Positions 54,008 to 63,851 of a stretch of 64,000 bases of DNA are shown here, piece after piece (position 1 is the stretch's first letter; each line of letters begins with the position of its first letter). The notes below the pieces were generated by a model. The model was not told the DNA's origin. It worked only from the letters and a program-made list of their open reading frames with translations, and ran no database searches. The position numbers and the translations under genes are program-made. This DNA comes from Paramoeba atlantica (taxonomy: Eukaryota > Discosea): assembly GCA_977017575.1 (NCBI GenBank), contig CDRNVI010000019.1, positions 310,001 through 374,000 on the forward strand. Direction: 5' to 3'.

Positions 54008-55345
54008 TTAATCGTCCGTCAAGTCATCAAAAGAGTCGGGAACAATATCAGATACTTCACTTGAATGGCTATGATCATCGAGAACCAAGCCGACTTGTTC
54101 TTCGTCGGAGGTCGAGATCGTTCCAGAAACGTTAATAAAAAATCGTCGAGGGCGAGGTATATGTTCGTGCAATGGATTCCTCTGCCACATAATTGGTTTC
54201 GAAAATAGATATCGGCTTTCACTGAGGCCCTCTTTTCTTTTCACATTGCTTTCGCAAACTTGTGTTCTTACGCAAGTTACCGGTCGCCAGCTTGACCAAT
54301 TATTGTTGAAGAATTGTACCGTTCCAACATCGGGATCTTCAAATACCACTGTGTGAGTGCCGTCAGAAAGTCGGACCTCGTCTCTACCAAAATTGAAAGC
54401 AATCTGAATTTCTTTAGCGACTGCTGACGAATATGCAGTCCATGCACGTGAATCGTCATCACGCAATCGCAAGTGTGACTTCCAAAACCACTGTTCAGAA
54501 GCATTCGAGTTTTCTTCTGTACAACAGCTCGATAATTGTTCAAGGTTTACGCTCTGATGTACGGATCTGTCCAGCTCGCTCGATGATGCGCTGCTCAAAC
54601 ATACGGTGTCCCTTGCTACATTTGGGGGATGCAACCCTGTGTTGCTTTGCTGTGATGACTCTTGCTTATGAATTTTAATGTCATCTGATACAGACTCCAA
54701 TTCGATTCGATCATTCGAAGGTTCAGCAAGCGGGTAATGAATTTCACCCCTCACAGTGGCTATTTCCGTGCTACGGACAACAAAGAGCGGTAATGAAGAA
54801 AGTTCTCCCTTTCCGTACTCATTTTCTTGCGTCGGTGATTCGTGTCTGGGGTGAACAACAGCAATCACATCTCCTTCTGAAAGGTAGCTCACGTTCGTTA
54901 TTTCTTGGAAACTGCGCTTCCTCAATTCAACGCCATTAACAAACGTTTTATTCTGTCCAAAGTGTTCAATGGCCAGTCTGGGAGACACATCGGATGTATC
55001 ATTAAAGTCGTTCTTCTGACAGTATCCAACAGTGAAATGATGCCGCGAAACCAGTGTAGACAATATTCTTTGGCCCGGCGGAATCAACTCATCTCGACCA
55101 AATCGCCACGTGGGATGCAAATGTCTCACGCACAAAGAAGAACTAATGGATTGATTACATTCTTTGGGTGGTGTGGCCGAACTGTCCAACACATATCTGG
55201 TCTCAGGAGTCATAGAAGAGCTGACGTGAGGCGAGGCTACTTCATTCATATTCTCTGTATCGTACAGCAGCGGAATAGAAATGCCAGAATGGTTATCTTC
55301 GCTATGCAATTCATTGCATCTGTCAATGCGCTCAAGGTACCACAT
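54008..55345 (-). CDS. FHA domain plus WWE domain protein
   Basis: 445 aa. The FHA-like domain (about residues 70-193) has WRFGRDE, the phosphothreonine-binding SRHHF, NKTFVNG and LSEGDVIAVV in order, as in kinase-checkpoint proteins. The C-terminal region (about 285-361) reads QWFWKSHLRLRDDDSRAWTA, then SAVAKEIQIAFNFGRDEVRL and HTVVFEDPDVGTVQF, matching the WWE fold that recognises iso-ADP-ribose in poly(ADP-ribose). Linker and tail are disordered; the tail is acidic (DSFDDLTDD). Phospho- and PAR-reading in DNA damage is inferred from the pairing. AG lies 3 bases before the ATG. Confidence 0.6.
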   Translation of the reverse strand: MWYLERIDRCNELHSEDNHSGISIPLLYDTENMNEVASPHVSSSMTPETRYVLDSSATPPKECNQSISSSLCVRHLHPTWRFGRDELIPPGQRILSTLVSRHHFTVGYCQKNDFNDTSDVSPRLAIEHFGQNKTFVNGVELRKRSFQEITNVSYLSEGDVIAVVHPRHESPTQENEYGKGELSSLPLFVVRSTEIATVRGEIHYPLAEPSNDRIELESVSDDIKIHKQESSQQSNTGLHPPNVARDTVCLSSASSSELDRSVHQSVNLEQLSSCCTEENSNASEQWFWKSHLRLRDDDSRAWTAYSSAVAKEIQIAFNFGRDEVRLSDGTHTVVFEDPDVGTVQFFNNNWSSWRPVTCVRTQVCESNVKRKEGLSESRYLFSKPIMWQRNPLHEHIPRPRRFFINVSGTISTSDEEQVGLVLDDHSHSSEVSDIVPDSFDDLTDD

Positions 55346-55603
55346 TTTCTGGTGACCTATGACCTACTTAGATGCTGCAACCAGAATTCATGTGATGTAG
55401 TATGTATACTGTAGCTGCACACTATTCATGACTCTGTAATGGTTGTACATTAGTTATACAGTTTATGTATACAATACTATGACACTGAGATATCTATATT
55501 CAAGATGAAAGGGAATATCATATTAGCTACCAAACTCCTACAAACTTTCCCAAAAGTATGAAGATCATGATCTTACAACAAAAACTTCAGTGCGGTTAAA
55601 TTA

Positions 55604-55696
55604 CTGTCCCCACTATTCAGTGTTGAGTGAAATTTGGCTAAATTCAACACTAAGTTATTTGGGGGTTGAGCACTCAATAGTAAATTGGGGGGACAG
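55604..55696. mobile_element. 93-bp hairpin element E3 with TA duplication
   Basis: Ends CTGTCCCC (55604-55611) and GGGGACAG (to 55696), flanked by TA on both sides (55602-55603 and 55697-55698). Subterminal ACTATTCAGTG and CACTCAATAGT extend the pairing, and GTGTTGA/TCAACAC forms an inner stem. Too small to encode anything. Looks like a minimal MITE of the same design as E1 and E2. Confidence 0.65.
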
Positions 55697-55761
55697 TAGT
55701 ATCCCAAACCCATCGTTATCCGAGCAAAAACTTGAATATGAGTACATGCTCAAGATGAGCG

Positions 55762-56568
55762 CTAGTATACTAAAGGAAACATTTTCCATCGAGGGAGCTG
55801 CATCTTCCCGTAATGTGATTCGTACCATTCATACTGTTCCCTGGCTGTCAAACCCAAATTTATCGCGGTAAAAAGGGCTGGAAAGTAACAAAGTGTCCCT
55901 CTTTGTACATTACACAAGGTCAGTATAAAGTAAAAAATAGTTTCGCAGGTGTAATGAGGGAAAATGATGTAACGAAAAGTGGGCAATGCGTACGCTGGTG
56001 AAGAAGAATCGATTTTACGTAGCAAATATAATTGATGGTGTGCATAAGATTGGGCAGCTTGGCAAGTCATGCATAAACTTAAAGCACCCCAACAAACGTT
56101 GCTTGCATAAATTATTTCCTCACCAGCGTAAAAGAATGGATTTGAAAGAAAGTATGACAATGGTGTAGCAATATAGAAGGAGGCTCCAGCGAATGACTGA
56201 ACAAGCCCTACGTTTGGAGATCTTGTAGATCGATGCCATATTAATGTCTCAAGCATGCGACGCGCGCAATGGAAAGCAAGTATGGCTAATGCGGTGGTAT
56301 TTCTTGGGGAAGCAAAAGTTATTTGTGACCAAGCAAGCGCTGAACATGAAAATAATAAACCGGTGAGGTAAAACATCGTAAAACAGAGCGGTCTTGTGAT
56401 TCGAAATTTTCTCCATCGCGATGTCGCCAGTGATTGTGAGTTGTACAAAAAGGCAGCCTTTCCATAAGAACACCATGCACGAAACTGAACAGAGAAATAC
56501 CTCAATGCAAGGGATGCAACAGCGAGAATCCAATATAAATGCAAGAGGTTGCATACATGCTCTTCCAT
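55762..56568 (-). CDS. SRD5A3: Polyprenol reductase-like (SRD5A3/DFG10 family)
   Basis: 268 aa (human 318). Seven or so membrane helices; family landmarks are RRMLETLI early, then a QSYAHHQLYLLRK segment, FRYIIFPHYTCETIFYFIL, and a C-terminal LGLTAREQYEWYESHYGK ending in KMFPLVY. This is the steroid 5-alpha-reductase C-terminal fold; SRD5A3 reduces polyprenol to dolichol in the ER for N-glycosylation. True steroid reductases and enoyl reductases are less likely because of the FRYIIFPHY and C-terminal pattern. Confidence 0.8.
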   Translation of the reverse strand: MEEHVCNLLHLYWILAVASLALRYFSVQFRAWCSYGKAAFLYNSQSLATSRWRKFRITRPLCFTMFYLTGLLFSCSALAWSQITFASPRNTTALAILAFHCARRMLETLIWHRSTRSPNVGLVQSFAGASFYIATPLSYFLSNPFFYAGEEIIYASNVCWGALSLCMTCQAAQSYAHHQLYLLRKIDSSSPAYALPTFRYIIFPHYTCETIFYFILTLCNVQRGTLCYFPALFTAINLGLTAREQYEWYESHYGKMQLPRWKMFPLVY

Positions 56569-56952
56569 TTCTTCAAACGAGTCCTACGAGGGATATCTTG
56601 CTCGAGGTTCAACGACCTGGATAGTTACACGTAGAGCCCTCTATGCTCATGCGAAAAAGCGAACGATAGCACTACGTTTTTATTTTTCCACGAAACTATA
56701 ACAATCAATTATCGACTTTTTCTGTACATTATCCAGCACGTCGATAATCTAAGGAAATGGCAAACTAGACAACGAAATTTTAAGAACTTGCAAAGTTGGG
56801 GCAAGTAGGCACGTATATGTAAAAAGAAATTATCACAACATACAGGGTTAATGTCCAAATAAGGATTCCGACTTTTTCGATTTAATCTCCTAGCCACAAT
56901 GCATCAGCATTGTTTTCTTTTCGTTTTTAAACTGGAACAGACATCCACGCAG
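56569..56952. other. Intergenic, no gene seen
   Basis: Spacer of about 380 bp. A 62-codon minus-strand frame (56709-56897) has no supporting features and is not annotated. Confidence 0.5.
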
Positions 56953-57957
56953 TTACTTCTTTAGTGAAACAACAGTGCCTCGTACAGGATCATCGTACAC
57001 ATCAAAAAATTTATCTTGGTGTGCACGAATTACTCGCTCAAACATGTTAAAACTAGGATGAACAAATTCTTGGTAAGCCGGGCAATGCAATTCCAGTTCT
57101 TTCATAATGAACTGCGAGTCACACTCCCCGTGCCGATCAATAACTCCACGAAGGAAGTCGTGCACCTGTGTTTCCGCAGCATGGCGCGTGTAATCCCTAC
57201 GACGATCTTCCTCAATCATTATATGTAAGTGTTCTCTTAACGCTAGGCGAAGTTCGTTCGCATGACATGTGTGCGTTATATTATACCTTTTGATTTCCTC
57301 TGCGGAGTATTTAAAGAGATGAAACATCTGTTTATGAGCGCTTAAAAAGCCGTGCCACTTTCCATCGTAGAGTTTCGGAACAGTTAGGGGGTAGTGATAA
57401 GAAATTAGGACCAGAGATTGAACATAAGTCGATGGCAAGCTTCCGTGATACTTCTCATTTTTAAATACCTCGGCAACTTCCTGGACTAAACATTCTTCGT
57501 CGGTCTTTAGCGACCTGGCTACACGACGGGCCTCTATTTCAACCTTTCGGGTATCTTTAGCGATGCGAGTAATCTCAAATGTTATGTGTTCAGGATACTT
57601 TGCGTGCATGTAGCTAAGTTTGTGAAGTGTGTTCGCCTTCGAAAGGACGCCCAGAGCGTATGCCTCAGAATCTATAATGAGGCGCGCCTCAAGGATAGGG
57701 GATGTTCTGCCATCAGTGGAATAATAATTCCCGTAATCAGCAATAAGAAACACACAGTGCAGAGATAACGGAGTAGCAAGCTGACCTGAGGCCATATCAT
57801 AATCGGGCACCTTCAGAAAGAGATCTCTCTCCGCTACTTGAGTCGTATTCATTGTTTCACCTATGCAGTGTGGAATTCGAACTTTTAATATCTGCCGCGC
57901 AGCATTTACATACAATACGGCATGCGGCGATGTAGGTGACAAAGAGGTTTCGTTCAT
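56953..57957 (-). CDS. Unidentified conserved-looking protein
   Basis: 334 aa, no signal peptide or membrane segment. Mixed alpha/beta N-terminus (LSLHCVFLIADYGNYYSTDG, LEARLIIDSEAYALGVLSKA). The C-terminal half holds two stretches of similar form, YDGKWHGFLSAHKQMFHLFKY and FNMFERVIRAHQDKFFDVYD, spaced about 110 residues apart, that look like small winged-helix modules ending in xxHxxxFxxY. They recall LOTUS-like folds, but this is weak. Function unknown. Confidence 0.55.
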   Translation of the reverse strand: MNETSLSPTSPHAVLYVNAARQILKVRIPHCIGETMNTTQVAERDLFLKVPDYDMASGQLATPLSLHCVFLIADYGNYYSTDGRTSPILEARLIIDSEAYALGVLSKANTLHKLSYMHAKYPEHITFEITRIAKDTRKVEIEARRVARSLKTDEECLVQEVAEVFKNEKYHGSLPSTYVQSLVLISYHYPLTVPKLYDGKWHGFLSAHKQMFHLFKYSAEEIKRYNITHTCHANELRLALREHLHIMIEEDRRRDYTRHAAETQVHDFLRGVIDRHGECDSQFIMKELELHCPAYQEFVHPSFNMFERVIRAHQDKFFDVYDDPVRGTVVSLKK

Positions 57958-58112
57958 AAACGAAGATATAACTTCTAACGAAAATAAAAATAATAAACTT
58001 ATTGAAGTAACGATGCTTTTGGCTATGAAGTGTTACAATTCTTGCTTTTCACGCTTTTTAGAGGACGAAGGAGGGTACAGTGTCGCTTTATCAACTCGCT
58101 AAAGGGTAAATA

Positions 58113-59668
58113 CAGGGGGGTGCACGAAAAAGACACTTAATCTGAAATTCGTATAACTTGTCCGATTTTGGAAAATAGTAGCGCATTCGAGAGCTCTCGA
58201 AATACTGAGTGTCGTAGTGGAGCGCCTTTTTCGTTTTGTTTGGGTTCATAAAAGGTTTTTCCCTTCTCATTATTTTTTTGTGAAAAAACTTGCAGATTTC
58301 CTTTTCTCTGAAGAATTCTTCGGTTTTTCCGCGTAAAATGACTTCTCGCGAACCAATATTGGGAGAAGCTCTTACAGATCTGGACAGGTCAAGCTAACCC
58401 ATCGTATGCTCCTCGTTGAACACTATTATCGCGTGGGATCGATCCGAGCCACTGCACGCCACTACAATGTGACTAGCTGTACAGTTCGTCGTTGGGTTCA
58501 ACGTCACGAGGAAACGGATGATGTTTCGTGGACCCCAACTAGTCGCTCCAACCCTGTGATCACCCCTGCCTTTATGATGGACAGTATCGCGGTAATGGAT
58601 CACCTAAACGCAACACTTCCCCTACGTTGCCCTTCATGGACCTTCTTGCATAAAGAAGTTTTAAAACAAACGGGCTCATAGTGCAGCCGAAGAGCCTTTA
58701 TTAGAGCCCTAAAGGAAGAAGGTAATGTGCAACGAGGTTCCCCAAGAGTACCCAATCTCACTTCTCGGCGCAAAAGGCTTGAGAAAGGCTTGAGTTCTCC
58801 CAGGTGATGTCCTCGTGGACCGATTCGCAATTGCAAAAAAAATTTGGACGGACGAGAAGAAGTTCACATGCGGACTACGGAACAGAAAGGTCTCTTACAT
58901 TTGCCGAAGCACCGACCCACCTTTGGAAGGGCTACCAGAAATGCAAAAGTGGCATGGGGGGGAAGGTATCATGATATGGATGGGAGTTAGTCTAGAATAT
59001 GGAATATTCTTTTTTGAGTTCCCTGACAAGGATGAAAATGGAAACAAACAAACTGTTAACTCGCAAAATTTTATGGCAGCAATGACAAGAAACAAAGGAT
59101 TTTTCAACGTTCTAAAACGCCATCAAGGAGCAAGTGTTGTCATGGATGGCAGCCCTGTGCATAACAGAGCTAAATCTCTATTTAGAAATGAATGTGTGAA
59201 AGTTCTTCCTTGGCCCTCCAGATCCCCCGATTTGAATGTTATTGGAAATATTTTTTCGAATCAGGTCAGGGCTAGTTGACCAGAAGAACCCCCACAACCG
59301 TCAAGAACTTCGCCAGACAATCAATGATTCGATCTTTATTTACAGAGTGATGGGAGACAAGTATACGAAAATACATTAAAAAGCGCCCCGAAGCATTTCA
59401 TTGCATGTATTGAAAACGATGGGGGGCATTGTGGGTACTATGTAATAAATATAACAACTGCACATAATTTGTCTGGAAATCTTCACTTGCAGATTTTCGA
59501 AAAGTGCAGTTTTTTGACCGTTCCTACTTCTGAGTAATGAAAGATTGCAAAAAAAGCGCTCCACTACGACACTCAGTATTTCGAGAGCTCTCGAATGCGC
59601 TATTATTTTCTAAAATTGGACAAGTTATACGAATTTTAGACTATGTGTCTTTTTCGTGCTCCCCCCTG
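58113..59668 (+). mobile_element. Tc1/mariner-like transposon (1556 bp) with 113-bp inverted repeats
   Basis: Bounded by TA (58111-58112 and 59669-59670). Terminal repeats of about 113 bp (58113-58225 and 59556-59668) are roughly 90% alike, starting CAGGGGGGTGCACGAAAAAG and ending near GTCGTAGTGGAGCGC. One transposase on the plus strand, interrupted (next entry). A related end occurs alone at 35643. TA duplication and repeat length fit Tc1/mariner elements. Confidence 0.9.
58406..59279 (+). pseudogene. Decayed Tc1-like transposase
   Basis: The N-terminal frame (58406-58681, starting MLLVEHYYRVGSIRATARHY) has a helix-turn-helix region and ends at a TAG. The catalytic frame resumes at about 58815: KIWTDEKKFTCG (first Asp), VVMDGSPVHNRAKS (second Asp), WPSRSPDLNVIGNIF, where the third acidic residue of SPDLNxIEN is Gly. 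Further frame breaks scatter the C-terminal IKKRPEAF and CIENDGGH segments downstream to about 59430. Stops, frame breaks and the lost Glu mean it is inactive. Confidence 0.85.
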
Positions 59669-59691
59669 TATATTAAATGTTAAATTATTTA

Positions 59692-60300
59692 TTAAAACAG
59701 GAATGACTCGCCACATCCACACTGACCTTTAATGTTGGGATTCCTAAACACAAATCTTTCTTCTGTTGGTGATGAAACGTAATCTAATGTAGTTCCAATT
59801 ACGTAAAAGAGTGCAGACTTATCTATAGTAAGCTTAAAATCCGGAGTACTTATTGTATCTTCATCTAAGTTTTTCTCGATAGATGCCGTCGCATATTCCA
59901 TGACGTAGGAATAACCGCTACAACCGCGTCGTTTTACACTTAGCCGAATGCTGTTATGTGGCTCAGGAACACGACTTTGTAGCACACGTAGTTGGCGCTT
60001 TGCTGTATCTGTGATATCAATGACCTTTTTATTTTTATTTTCTCGCATTCTCCTTTGCAAGGCACTTTCATTTTGATGATCTACAGCGATTGAAGAGATT
60101 ACGCTTGGTACAGAGCGGTTAGAAAATGTTGTAAATAACGAAGGTCTATTTTTCGGAACAGTCGAAGGGATGCGTCTTTGTTTGTAATCTACGCTCCTAA
60201 TTTCAGTAGAAGAACGGAGTAAGAGGCAGTTACAAAACCACCTTGCTGTCCACCACATGTCAGTTCGAACTGTTCTTTTCGTAGCACGTAGTGAATGCAT
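59692..60300 (-). CDS. ISCA1: Mitochondrial iron-sulfur assembly protein ISCA1
   Basis: 202 aa from the ATG at 60300 (the longer frame starts with TTG). An arginine-rich N-terminal extension of about 85 residues looks like a mitochondrial presequence. The A-type domain has ITDTAKRQLRVLQSR, the first Cys in VKRRGCSGYSYVMEY and the CGCGES pair near the C-terminus, the three cysteines that hold iron or the cluster. It helps make 4Fe-4S clusters. An ATTTTCTTTTAG acceptor-like tract precedes the start. A glutaredoxin gene lies 0.9 kb upstream. Confidence 0.93.
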   Translation of the reverse strand: MHSLRATKRTVRTDMWWTARWFCNCLLLRSSTEIRSVDYKQRRIPSTVPKNRPSLFTTFSNRSVPSVISSIAVDHQNESALQRRMRENKNKKVIDITDTAKRQLRVLQSRVPEPHNSIRLSVKRRGCSGYSYVMEYATASIEKNLDEDTISTPDFKLTIDKSALFYVIGTTLDYVSSPTEERFVFRNPNIKGQCGCGESFLF

Positions 60301-60568
60301 TTTAAGCAAAGAAGAAGTTGGTTACAAATTTCTAAAAGAAAATTCATAGAAAACATCACTCTGTAAAAAGGTTTAATTATTTGGCAGTTCTCATTTTCAA
60401 AAATCAAGAGAAGCTTTTGGTCCTTGATAAGGAGTTTATACAGCGAAGCGCTTTCGCGACACTTTCTTCCCATCTATTTTCCTTTGACAAAGTAGAAAGG
60501 TGAGTTTCACTGGACGACGATGCTCCAAACAAATTCCCTAAAACAATAAAAATTATACTCAATGCGAG

Positions 60569-60799
60569 CTAGAACAGGCGCCAGAATAAGGATGTCAGTG
60601 CCAGCAAGACGTACATACGGGCGGCGGAGAAGCAACTCTGCGCTTTCGTCTCAAGGTCCCAAATTTCTTCTCTGGAGTTAGAGTACATGACGAATGTGGG
60701 ATGTCTGCATTGGAGAAGCATTCCAAACATGAAGAGCAGCAGGAACGCTGTACAAAAGTAGGCAGTAATTATGTTCAAAAGTATCGGGGGTCGTTTCAT
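60569..60799 (-). CDS. Small two-helix membrane protein, RNase kappa-like
   Basis: 76 aa with two membrane helices (NIITAYFCTAFLLLFMFGML and AARMYVLLALTSLFW) separated by a short polar loop. Size, topology and the CFSAARMYVL segment resemble RNASEK, now known as the V-ATPase accessory subunit f. The family has few invariant residues, so the call is tentative; a generic small membrane protein is the alternative. Confidence 0.5.
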   Translation of the reverse strand: MKRPPILLNIITAYFCTAFLLLFMFGMLLQCRHPTFVMYSNSREEIWDLETKAQSCFSAARMYVLLALTSLFWRLF

Positions 60800-61192
60800 T
60801 CACAACACAACCTCAAGATCACGCTACAGGAAAGGAGCACAAATCTTTTTCTCGGCATTCGGTTCAAACAATAAATTAAATAGAATATTTGTTTCCTCTA
60901 AGGTAGTATAAATTATTATTAGAGTACCCTATATTACACAGTACTACATGCATCAGTCAAGAAAGTGAACAAGTGCGGTGATTATAAAAAAATGTCAAAC
61001 GAGCAATATCAAACACAACGTCATGATACAACACTAAATTCATTAGCTAATCGCGTCGTGGAGAACTTATGCTCTTTTGTTCCTATAATATTTTGAGACA
61101 TGCTTTTCGTTGCATAACTATTGAAAATGCATAGGATAACTGCTACTTGACATGTCAGGTCATAAACCTCATTTACTGTTCAATGTTTCACA
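60800..61192. other. Intergenic, no gene seen
   Basis: AT-rich spacer of about 390 bp between the glutaredoxin 3' end and the small membrane protein gene; nothing recognised. Confidence 0.5.
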
Positions 61193-61474
61193 CTATAAAT
61201 GCAGCTTCCCCTCTCTATCCCATTGCATTGTGCTGTCGCACCCACCAACGAATTCACCCTTTAGAAACACGGCAGGTACAGTGTCATGCTGGTAACGCTC
61301 TCGAAGCTCCTTACGGATGCCCTCACCCTCTTCACCCATCGTGTCCACGAGAATTTCGCTATACGGAAGATTCCGTCTTTTTAGAAGCTCCTTGACATCC
61401 ACACAGAATGGGCAGTGCGTGAAGGAGAACACAGTCACAGGGGCGCGAGCAAAGAATGATGAGATAACGCTCAT
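61193..61474 (-). CDS. Dithiol glutaredoxin
   Basis: 93 aa, a single thioredoxin-fold domain. Active site FTHCPFCVDVK (CPFC; the commoner dithiol motif is CPYC), cis-proline strand TVPAVFLKGEFVGGCD for glutathione binding. The N-terminus (MSVISSFFARAP) is short and could act as a weak targeting peptide. It reduces disulphides or glutathione mixed disulphides and may bind a bridging Fe-S cluster. Encoded upstream of ISCA1 in transcription order. Confidence 0.92.
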   Translation of the reverse strand: MSVISSFFARAPVTVFSFTHCPFCVDVKELLKRRNLPYSEILVDTMGEEGEGIRKELRERYQHDTVPAVFLKGEFVGGCDSTMQWDREGKLHL

Positions 61475-61715
61475 AAATAAAAAGTATCAGATACCGGATT
61501 TAAAATAGGGGAGCATCCATGTAATGCATAACGATTTGGACTCTTCGATATTCTAGATACTATCATTTTTTCAGAAGTAAATTTTGGAATGTCAACATAA
61601 TTAAAGCAATACAATCAACGGAGAGATCAACCAAAGTATATAACCGTTTTCATCGCCAGTCATCCAGAAACCCAATACTCTCGTAGGTTGTCTAATACTG
61701 TAAAGTTCAGTGGGT

Positions 61716-63311
61716 CTATTCTATCCAACCTTCTGCGTTGAATGCATTGCTGTCGTCCTCCGAAGCAGGATCATCGTTTTTGTCATGAGATTGATCAAGA
61801 TAGGTAACTGAGCTCGCGCAACAAATAAGAATAGCGAGCGTAACCATTTCATGCTTAGAAACACTTGAGGCAAGGTACATACTCAGGCTTGCACACAGAG
61901 CTTGCATTCCTTGAACACTGCCAAAAACAATTGCAGCGGGATAAGCACTAAATGCCACGGTGCCGTAATACAGAAGGAATACGTTACAGCACGAATTCGC
62001 TGTACCAATAACGAATGACAAAATAGCGACACCGAATACGGATTGTGCGAAATGAGGAAGATAAAGCATTCCTAATGAGGCAACCGTAACGCAGAGGTTC
62101 AATAAAATCAAGTTATGACGCGACTGAGAAAGGGCTAAGGATGCGGGTGATACAATCGACGGTGCATTCGTCGGCGTAATTACGAGTTGAGGTATCGTAT
62201 CTCGAAGGTTGTGTACGGCATTGATATTGCCGCTATATTCGGAATCTGGGAGAGTATGATAACCTTTGCCCTCTTCTTTCGTAGTACGATCACACAGTAA
62301 CCCTAGTATGTAGGACATTACAGAATCAGCTAAACCAACGCCAGTCATAACTAGCCCTATGCGTTGCACCCCAAGAGTGGGTCCAACAACATGGCCAGGG
62401 AAAAAGCTAAACCATAAGCCTACGGAGAAGCCGCTCCATGCCGCGACTGGCAGAAACTCGGCTAAATCGGGATGGTCAAAAATGAAACGAAACAATGACA
62501 ATAGTGAAGCTAATACGGAATTCCTTTTCGGTGTCGATAGTTCGATTGTTGTGTCGGGATGGGCGCTGCGTGTCACGTTCGGCGTACCTCGCGGGGTGGA
62601 CTCGCAAGAGTCACATACCGATGAACTTTTTTCCCCATTATTAGCATGAACGTGACTGCGTTCAGCCATTCGTGTCCCACTCGATGATAAGTCTGGTAAA
62701 AGCGCATAAAGCAGAAGAACTCCAAGGCAGGATAGAACACCGTACACTAGAAAAAGGGACGAGTACAACACTTGCTCTTGTAGCAGCACTGTCGTAAGTA
62801 GATTGCCCCCCACTTGAGAGAGTTGCAATAACATGTAGAACATTCCTGCGCGGTATCCTACTCCTGATTCATCTGCTGCAGAGGACATAAAGCTCCCTTG
62901 TGCAGTCCACAGCACTCCGGCAGCCAGCCCGAAGAGAACGCTAGTAATTAAACACAGCACAGTGTATTGTGGTGTCTTCCAGCGCGCTACATAGTACGGT
63001 AGGAAGCAGATTCCACTCCAAATCAGAGCGTATCGTGTACCACGTTGTTGTACGATCTTGGGCGCAAGAAAAAGGGCTGAAATGCTGTAAAAAGCATACA
63101 ACAGGGTCAAAGAGAGTGCACCGGTGGCCCCAAACGCTGCCTCCATCACTCCTAGACTCGCGTTGTATGCTGTGTACATGACGCATATTCCTAGAGACAA
63201 CACTGTTGTAGGTCTCAGACGAGGCAAAAAGGAAGAAATGGTATCATACCTCTCGTTTTCTTCTCCTACCAGGAGAACTGTGCTCATACCATCATTGATG
63301 TTTGTGTCCAT
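61716..63311 (-). CDS. UNC93-like major-facilitator-fold membrane protein
   Basis: 531 aa with about 11-12 membrane helices. Residues 30-150 match the UNC93 family: LSLGICVMYTAYNASLGVME, GALSLTLLYAFYSISALFLA, GIAAGVLWTAQG-type segment (GLAAGVLWTAQGSFMSSAAD), GMFYMLLQLSQVGGNLL. A polar loop (about 205-265) joins the two halves. UNC93 proteins are transporter-like and regulate channels or receptor trafficking in animals; the function in protists is unknown. Confidence 0.85.
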   Translation of the reverse strand: MDTNINDGMSTVLLVGEENERYDTISSFLPRLRPTTVLSLGICVMYTAYNASLGVMEAAFGATGALSLTLLYAFYSISALFLAPKIVQQRGTRYALIWSGICFLPYYVARWKTPQYTVLCLITSVLFGLAAGVLWTAQGSFMSSAADESGVGYRAGMFYMLLQLSQVGGNLLTTVLLQEQVLYSSLFLVYGVLSCLGVLLLYALLPDLSSSGTRMAERSHVHANNGEKSSSVCDSCESTPRGTPNVTRSAHPDTTIELSTPKRNSVLASLLSLFRFIFDHPDLAEFLPVAAWSGFSVGLWFSFFPGHVVGPTLGVQRIGLVMTGVGLADSVMSYILGLLCDRTTKEEGKGYHTLPDSEYSGNINAVHNLRDTIPQLVITPTNAPSIVSPASLALSQSRHNLILLNLCVTVASLGMLYLPHFAQSVFGVAILSFVIGTANSCCNVFLLYYGTVAFSAYPAAIVFGSVQGMQALCASLSMYLASSVSKHEMVTLAILICCASSVTYLDQSHDKNDDPASEDDSNAFNAEGWIE

Positions 63312-63851
63312 GGAAGACCGGAATGCCGCGGCCAGTGTGTCACAGGTTGGAAAGCACGTAGCGACATGTACCTACCTCATGTTGTAATCATACTGTTGTT
63401 CTATTATCATTCACCAAGTTTATTGCATAGTGGTGTCGTAGTCATAATTTATTACTTTGTAGTTGTTTTAAAGTAGAACAACATTTTTCTTTGATACAAT
63501 ATAATGAAAACAAGCAAGAAAAGAAAAATAGAACACAAACGTTCGTTTTTTAAACATTCCAGTACAGTTTGCCTTGTTTATTTTGCGTCCCTCTTGCCAG
63601 CTCAAAATACGAAGTACATACGTAGTATTCCGAAAATATGTAGTACATACGTATTTCAGTAAGCTCTCTTGGCTTCTTTCGTCCCTTCAATCCAGATGGA
63701 TGAGCTAAGGGTCAGGATTGATGCCCTACATCAAACCACATGTCAGATGAATTCGGCATTCAATCCGGTTTATTAGGGTAAAAGGCTTGCTGTATTCATG
63801 CGCTTCCCCTAACATTTGTTTTTAATAGAAAAGAACCGAGATTCTACACAT
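63312..63851. other. Intergenic, no gene seen
   Basis: AT-rich spacer. A short tandem of GTAGTACATACGTA-like words lies at 63609-63656 (ACGAAGTACATACGTAGTATT and ATGTAGTACATACGTATTT). No gene recognised. Confidence 0.5.
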
